Positions 59,056 through 64,000 of a stretch of 64,000 nucleotides of DNA are shown in pieces. Within the stretch, counting starts at the first letter, position 1. Each line of letters begins with the position of its first letter. The position numbers and the translations under genes were made by a program. A model generated the notes under the pieces. It was given only the letters and a program-made list of their open reading frames with translations, was not told where the DNA came from and ran no database searches. The DNA comes from Juglans regia (taxonomy: Eukaryota; Streptophyta; Magnoliopsida; Fagales; Juglandaceae): contig NC_049911.1 in assembly GCF_001411555.2 (NCBI RefSeq), positions 2,728,001 through 2,792,000 on the forward strand, in the 5' to 3' direction.

Positions 59056-59290
59056 TAGTACTGATCTTCACGAGTTTGGTACTTAACGAATGCAGGATTA
59101 TCTTTCTATATTTTTCTGTGGTGATTAAAAGCATTCGTTGTATGCATTAAAGCGATTTTAATAAAAACAAGCTTTGATTTCCAAAACAATATGGCAAATT
59201 CTTCTCAATGAAGTTGCCAGCCAATGCCCTCTTAAATGTTTTGGTAAACATTTCTTTTAAAATCCAAACAAGATAATAATCTCTATGGTG

Positions 59291-60367
59291 TCTCTTTTTG
59301 TGGAAAGCAATATGCATGAACGACCCGGCCTGCTGTCCTTCAAAATTTCTCCGATCTGCATGCTGATCAGTCGAACATTGAGTTACGTAATCGCTCGATC
59401 TTTATGAAAAAGTAACCATATATGTTTCCAATAACATTCAAATTAAATCACTTAATTTGCATAATTTATAATCTTCATCGACTAATTTCTAAACAAACAT
59501 ATATGCAAATTTCTATGTTAAGTTCACAAATTAAAATAATTTCTCAGCTTTTTCTCAGTGCATGATATATTTTTATTGACCCTAGTACTACTTCTGATCT
59601 TTCATATAAAATATATATCTTAATATCTGTCATTAAATATATATTGTAGTACTAGATCATCTACATGTATTAATATAAAGCTGCGCCTCATGATTATTGG
59701 GTTGAACTCTGTGAGATCTGTAGTACTGTACGTGAGTTCAAGCTGCTAGGATGCATGCATGAGAGCTTTATCGATCTCTCTGATTCGAAATTAAAGAATA
59801 TTGCCGTTGCATGCATTTTTGTGGCCAGAGACGCGTGGATCGTGTATGGTAAATTTCGTAAATGCGCACCATATATATGACATGATCCATTTGACATGGG
59901 ATGATGATGATGATGAGAGCTTTAATTTAATTGGTTCATGATAATCCATGCTCGATTGATGGATGAGTAATTATTCATTAATGCTCTTTGCATATATAGA
60001 ATACCCAACTGCTACAACGTCTTAGCAAATCGGAAATTTTTAATTTGAAAGCATGCAATTACGAATTAATTAAATCTAGCGGCTTTTTATAATTTTGATT
60101 AATGCTTTCATTAATATCAGTAATTGGTTGTGTCGTGGTTTATAATGTACGTACTCATGCATATATAAAATATTTTACAAAACATTTAGGTTAGAGATCG
60201 AACCACTAAATGAATTTTTCTATGAGAAAACAGTTTGTTTCGTCTTGCCATTAATGGAAGCTGATCTTTAATTAGATGATCATGTTACGTCTGAAATGAA
60301 GATTTCCTTAATAATCGGATGTTGTTTAATTTCTTTGATCCGGATCTCCCCATTGAAAATTTCTTTA
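59291..60367. other. A/T-rich intergenic, no gene seen
   Basis: No recognisable motif. Contains scattered CATGCATG words common across the RNase and F-box flanks. Confidence 0.45.
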
Positions 60368-60752
60368 AGACTTGTTTGGGAATACAACTATTCTTAGATA
60401 TTTTTTTAATTTCAAACATCACTGATCAAACACAAATTAAACATTTTTCATTTTCAAATCATCAACTTTTTCATCTAATCATTACCTAATCATTACAGCT
60501 TAGTTGTCCAAACTCTCAAGCAAAATACAAAATCCTATAAAACTTTTCCAAACTTCCAAACAAAAATTCTATTAAAAAGTTATATTCAAACAAAATTTTA
60601 ACCATATAATATTTGTATTCAACTTTTTCTCTCATTTCTCAAAAACTAATAAAAATCTTAACACAAACTATTTTATTACTATTTACAAACCATTTCACTA
60701 TTTTTTACAACTATTCTTAAATATTCTTACTATCCAAACGTATCCTTAATTA
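60368..60752. mobile_element. A/T-rich MITE
   Basis: Left end GACTTGTTTGGGAATAC, right end in reverse complement AAGGATACGTTTGGATAG; the next inner bases on both sides also pair (TATTCTTAGATATTT and AGAATATTTAAGAATAG). No coding content. Confidence 0.6.
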
Positions 60753-61925
60753 GCTGGAACTAAATAAAATGAATGACTATTCTCCCATTATTCCATTTAC
60801 ACAACTTCAAATATAAAGTCTTAACCCATTATTCAAAGAGTTTTACTACTCATCATCCCCACACACCACACACCATATCTTTTTTTATTTTTTTTATTTT
60901 TTAAAATTTTTAAGTTTTTATTTTTATTTTTTTCTTAAACTTATTGAATTATTATACTCATCATCCATATACCATACATTTGGTAAGATTAAATATATGT
61001 ATATATATATATAAGTGTAGTATGTGATGTGTGAAGATGATGAATAAAATTTTTCTTATTCAAAGTGGGTGGATATTATTCTCATGTACATATATTGCCA
61101 TCTTCGAATTTGTATTTAAATCTATTAATTGTTTAAGCCTTTGGTGAATCTAGTTGTTATGTGGAAAGGTCCAATCAAACCCTAAGAATAAGAAAAACAA
61201 AAACAAAAAGATCAAATAGCTTGCTAGAAAATATACAGTGATCACTTGCATGTGGCAATGTCTATCAATATTGCCTATAACAGTAATGTAGATTAATGCC
61301 ATGCAGTACTAGATCTTCTTTTGTAGAAAACAAGGATATATAATATATAGAATCCTTAATTCATTAGAAAATATATATACATCTGGATCCTCTGTATTAA
61401 TTTTAAATATCTTTCCACCTTGTAGTACAGCCACTATAAAGGAAAAAAAAAAATTGTTTATTTCTTGTTAGTTATATATTTATTATTAAAATTAGTATTA
61501 TTTTTTTTTATTAAAATGAGTATATTATTATCATAAATAATTATATTCATTATAAATAATTCTTCATAAATATTTATTTTTCTTGAAACGAGCTCTAAAA
61601 TGTTTTCCATTTTTATGTCAGGATTCAAGACTATAGCTTTATGCATTCATTTCAAATATTCTTCCCACAATCATTTTTGTCTTTTTCACAAAAAGCAATA
61701 TCTCAAAAATCTGCTCATCAAATGGTCAACTGATCAGGAATGGGATAAGTTTAGCAATTTATTATGGGTCCGGTGGGTAACGTACGTAGGTCTATATTAA
61801 GTTCAAATATACCAATCAAGAAGACCTCGATCAATAAACAAATTAATACCCAACAACTTATAATTATTTCAATCCTGCTGATTCATAATACCTTCTGCGT
61901 TGATGTTGTTGATATGCCAGCCAAA
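60753..61925. repeat. Intergenic with a copy of the RNase upstream segment
   Basis: About 61121-61350 is a unit of the local repeat family, and 61632-61800 matches 48640-48830. No RNase coding sequence follows. No gene was seen. Confidence 0.6.
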
Positions 61926-62140
61926 CGATAGATGCAGGTAATTGCATGGAGAGATACGTACGTACGTACATATGCCCAGCTAGAAGTCACTGATCGTCAC
62001 TTCACGTACAGCTACATATATACGTACGTACATATCTTTTGGGTCGGGTCATGAGGTGCATGGTAGCTTGCATATAATCATGATGATTGCATATATGTAC
62101 GTACGTACGTATCTCTCCATGCAATTACCTGCATCTATCG
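61926..62140. repeat. Foldback with 49-51-bp arms
   Basis: The arm 61926-61974 (CGATAGATGCAGGTAATTGC onwards) is the near-exact reverse complement of 62090-62140, with a loop of about 115 bases. The arms end in TACGTACGTAC runs. Confidence 0.9.
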
Positions 62141-62550
62141 TGTACCAGACCGCAATAGTAGACTGTACGTAGTACCCCTACCAATTACACTTTAATTCAT
62201 GACTCCATGCATGGCCGTGTCATAAGCTTGCAAGAGTTATACCTATTTTAACACGAACGACGTCAAGAGATTTCCTTTGCATGCATGACATAATTATTTT
62301 ACTGTATGGGTTCTAATGATGTAAATATTGGTTTCGAAGCAAAACAAGCTGGTGTGGATTGTGATCATGGTTTCTTCGGGGTTTGGTGATTCTGTAAATT
62401 ATTTTACTGTATGGGTTTTATAGAATATTTTCCCAAATATTTCTCGAGATATTGTTGCATGGATCCAAGCTCATATATAGTTGCACTAGTACTGGAGTGG
62501 TACTCCGGATCCTTTTAATTAAAGAGGGCATGCAATGGCTGGCCACTTTT
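62140..62550. repeat. Right arm of the large inverted repeat
   Basis: Reverse complement of 45897-46290. Cut at 62558 by the copia LTR. Confidence 0.88.
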
Positions 62551-62558
62551 ATATATAT

Positions 62559-63030
62559 TGTTATAAAAGGTGTCAACCATTTAGAGCAAAGTACATGTGC
62601 ACATGGCTGCACATGTGGAAAGACTCGAGTATTGGCTTGTTTATAGGAAAACAAAAACTCATTCTATTGATCCGTTACAACTTAATTAAGTCTATAAATA
62701 GAGGCCTTCATTTGCTTGAGGTATTGCATTCAATACAGAAAATACGAGAGAGAAACAGAGAGAACAATTTGTGTAAGGCTCTAAGATAGGTGAGCTGTGT
62801 ATGAGAGAATATTCTTGTAATCTCAAGACTTGTATTTTGATCATCAATCAATAAAAGTCTATTGATTGTTGCTGCAGTGGACGTAAATCACTAGGATCGA
62901 ACCACGTAAATTCTTTTATGTTCTTTACATTTCTTTTATGTGCTGTTTACAAGTTCTTTATTTTATTCATTACAAATCTTGGCATCTGAGTTGGAAGCAT
63001 TAACACAGTAAGCAACTCAAAGCTATAACG
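62559..63030 (+). repeat. 5' LTR of a Ty1/copia element
   Basis: Starts TGTTATAAAAGG and ends CTATAACG, with a TATA box (CTATAAATAGAGG, about 62690) and a polyadenylation-like AATAAAAG (about 62850). Followed by a primer-binding site. The 3' LTR lies outside the window. Confidence 0.75.
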
Positions 63031-63032
63031 AG

Positions 63033-63047
63033 TGGTATCAAGAGCTG
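63033..63047 (+). other. Primer-binding site of the copia element
   Basis: TGGTATCAAGAGCTG, close to the usual initiator tRNA-Met match. Confidence 0.75.
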
Positions 63048-63055
63048 AGGTTCAG

Positions 63056-64000
63056 ATGGGAAATGCCAAGTTCGACATAGAGAAGTTCAATGGAAAAAAT
63101 GATTTTGGGTTATGGAGGATCAAGATGAGAGCTCTTCTAGTTCAGTAAGGCCTTCAGGATGCACTTCTTGGTGAAAAGAACATGAGTTCTTTGTTTGAAA
63201 AAGTAAAAACTGAGATCTTGCAGAAGGCCCACAACACTCTAATTCTTTCCATTGGTGACAAAGTCTTGAGAGAGGTTACCAAGGAAGAGACAGACAGCTG
63301 CAGGGGTTTGGCTAAAGTTAGAAAACCTCTATATGACCAAATCCTTGGCAAATCGACTCCATAAGAAGACCAAGCTTTACACCTTTAAAATGACCCCAGG
63401 TATGTTTATGGAAGAACATCTTGATGAGTTTAACAAGATCATCTTGGATCTTGCAAACATAGACATTAAAATTGACGATGACGATCAAGCTATTCTACTA
63501 CTAAGTTCTTTAGGTTGCGTTTGGATGTTGAAGTGAGTTGAGTTGAGATGATAAAATATTGTTAAAATATTATTTTTTAATATTATTATTATTTTAGAAT
63601 TTGAAAAAGTTGAATTGTTTATTATATTTTATGTTGGGATTTGAAAAAGTTGTAATGATGAGTTGAGATGAGTTGAGAGATGTTTAAAAACCAAACGAAG
63701 CCTAAGACACCTCGTATGCAAATCTTAAAGAGACTATAATGTATGGTAGAGAAAGCTTGACCTTAGATGAAGTGCAGTCTATCTTGCACTCAAGAGAATT
63801 GCAAAACAAGGCTGACACAAAAACAGAAACTGAGGAAGGTTTGACAGTAAGGGGTAGAGCAGAAAAATAAAGTCACAAGGGAATGAATAACAAATCGAGG
63901 TCAAAATCAAAAGGGAAACAACTCAAGTGTTTTGTATGCCATAAAGAAGGGCACTTTAAAAGAGACTGCCCTGAGAGGAAACAAAATTCTGGAAACAAAC
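63056..64000 (+). pseudogene. Copia gag, interrupted by a stop, frameshift and a MITE; runs off the window
   Basis: The first ATG starts MGNAKFDIEKFNG, typical of copia gag, with a stop at about 63148. The frame reopens at 63182-63364 (EVTKEETDSCRGL region) and shifts to 63333-63510. A MITE at about 63511-63702 splits it, after which the frame continues (SYANLKETIMYGRESLTLDE). A zinc knuckle CFVCHKEGHFKRDC lies at 63930-63971. A stop at 63868 is also present. A dead element fragment. Confidence 0.88.
63511..63702. mobile_element. Fagales-type MITE inserted in copia gag
   Basis: Ends AGGTTGCGTTTGGATG and, in reverse complement, AGGCTTCGTTTGG. The interior has GAGTTGAGTTGAGATG and TTTGAAAAAGTTG words. 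Removing it brings the two gag halves together, so its limits are well fixed. Confidence 0.82.

Larger units (their letters stand above)
57240..59290. repeat. Inverted third copy of the F-box unit (copy E)
   Basis: Both flanks of F-box E match the flanks of copies A and B in inverted orientation. Examples are 57250-57300 against 15530-15570, 57590-57778 against 14925-15120, and 59150-59250 against 13430-13520. More diverged than A and B are from each other. Confidence 0.8.

Noticed and set aside
63182..63536. Two short frames as independent host genes
   Set aside because: Both are pieces of one copia gag, placed between its LTR, primer-binding site and zinc knuckle.

Overview
The window is nuclear DNA from a woody eudicot. 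Genes have introns and are sparse, and most of the sequence is nested plant transposons: Ty1/copia, Ty3/gypsy, LINE, CACTA and hAT-type elements. Short A/T-rich repeats with ends reading like TCATCTCATCTC or CGTTTGGATGTTGAAGTGAG are familiar from Fagales genomes. I favour walnut/hickory relatives (Juglandaceae), but this is recognition from memory, not a search.

The most notable content is a linked set of S-locus-type genes. There is one intact secreted T2 ribonuclease of S-RNase type (47301-48236, minus strand, three exons, 223 codons plus stop). A broken tandem copy of it lies at 33741-34441. Three F-box/F-box-associated (FBA) genes of S-locus F-box (SLF/SFB) type are present: A intact at 13738-14919 (minus), B a pseudogene with two stops at 21813-22994 (minus), and E intact at 57779-58975 (plus). 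In S-RNase self-incompatibility the RNase is the pistil factor and the F-box proteins are the pollen factors. Whether this cluster works that way here cannot be told from sequence.

Layout. 1-1870 is a decayed copia pol. 2567-3037 is a hAT-type MITE. 3046-6330 holds unrecognised sequence with a two-exon-like fragment. 6333-20625 is duplication copy A: it carries F-box A and is split by a hAT-like element (6420-13252), which holds beta-tubulin scraps and is itself split by a gypsy element (6929-12542), and by a CACTA element (15761-about 20200) carrying a piece of an AP2/PLETHORA-type gene. 21240-26872 is duplication copy B with pseudogene B, split by a hAT-type element that holds another CACTA (24398-26456). 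28446-31307 is a long solo LTR. 33080-41510 is duplication copy C with the RNase pseudogene, split by a CACTA (36040-40942) that carries AP2 and NAD-malic-enzyme fragments. 41510-46900 holds local repeats and an almost perfect 282-bp tandem duplication. 46915-53085 is copy D with the intact RNase, split by a LINE (49533-52016) that itself holds a solo LTR (51070-51810). 53085-56985 is a gypsy remnant. 57240-59290 is the inverted third F-box copy E. 59300-62558 has more local repeats and an inverted copy of 45897-46290. 62559-64000 is the start of a copia element.

Repeated pairwise comparison inside the window gives its own controls. Copy D keeps the empty site of the 4.9-kb CACTA in copy C, and copy B keeps the empty site of the hAT/gypsy nest in copy A. 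I saw no tRNA, rRNA, CRISPR or organellar features. All identities quoted are counts or estimates by eye.
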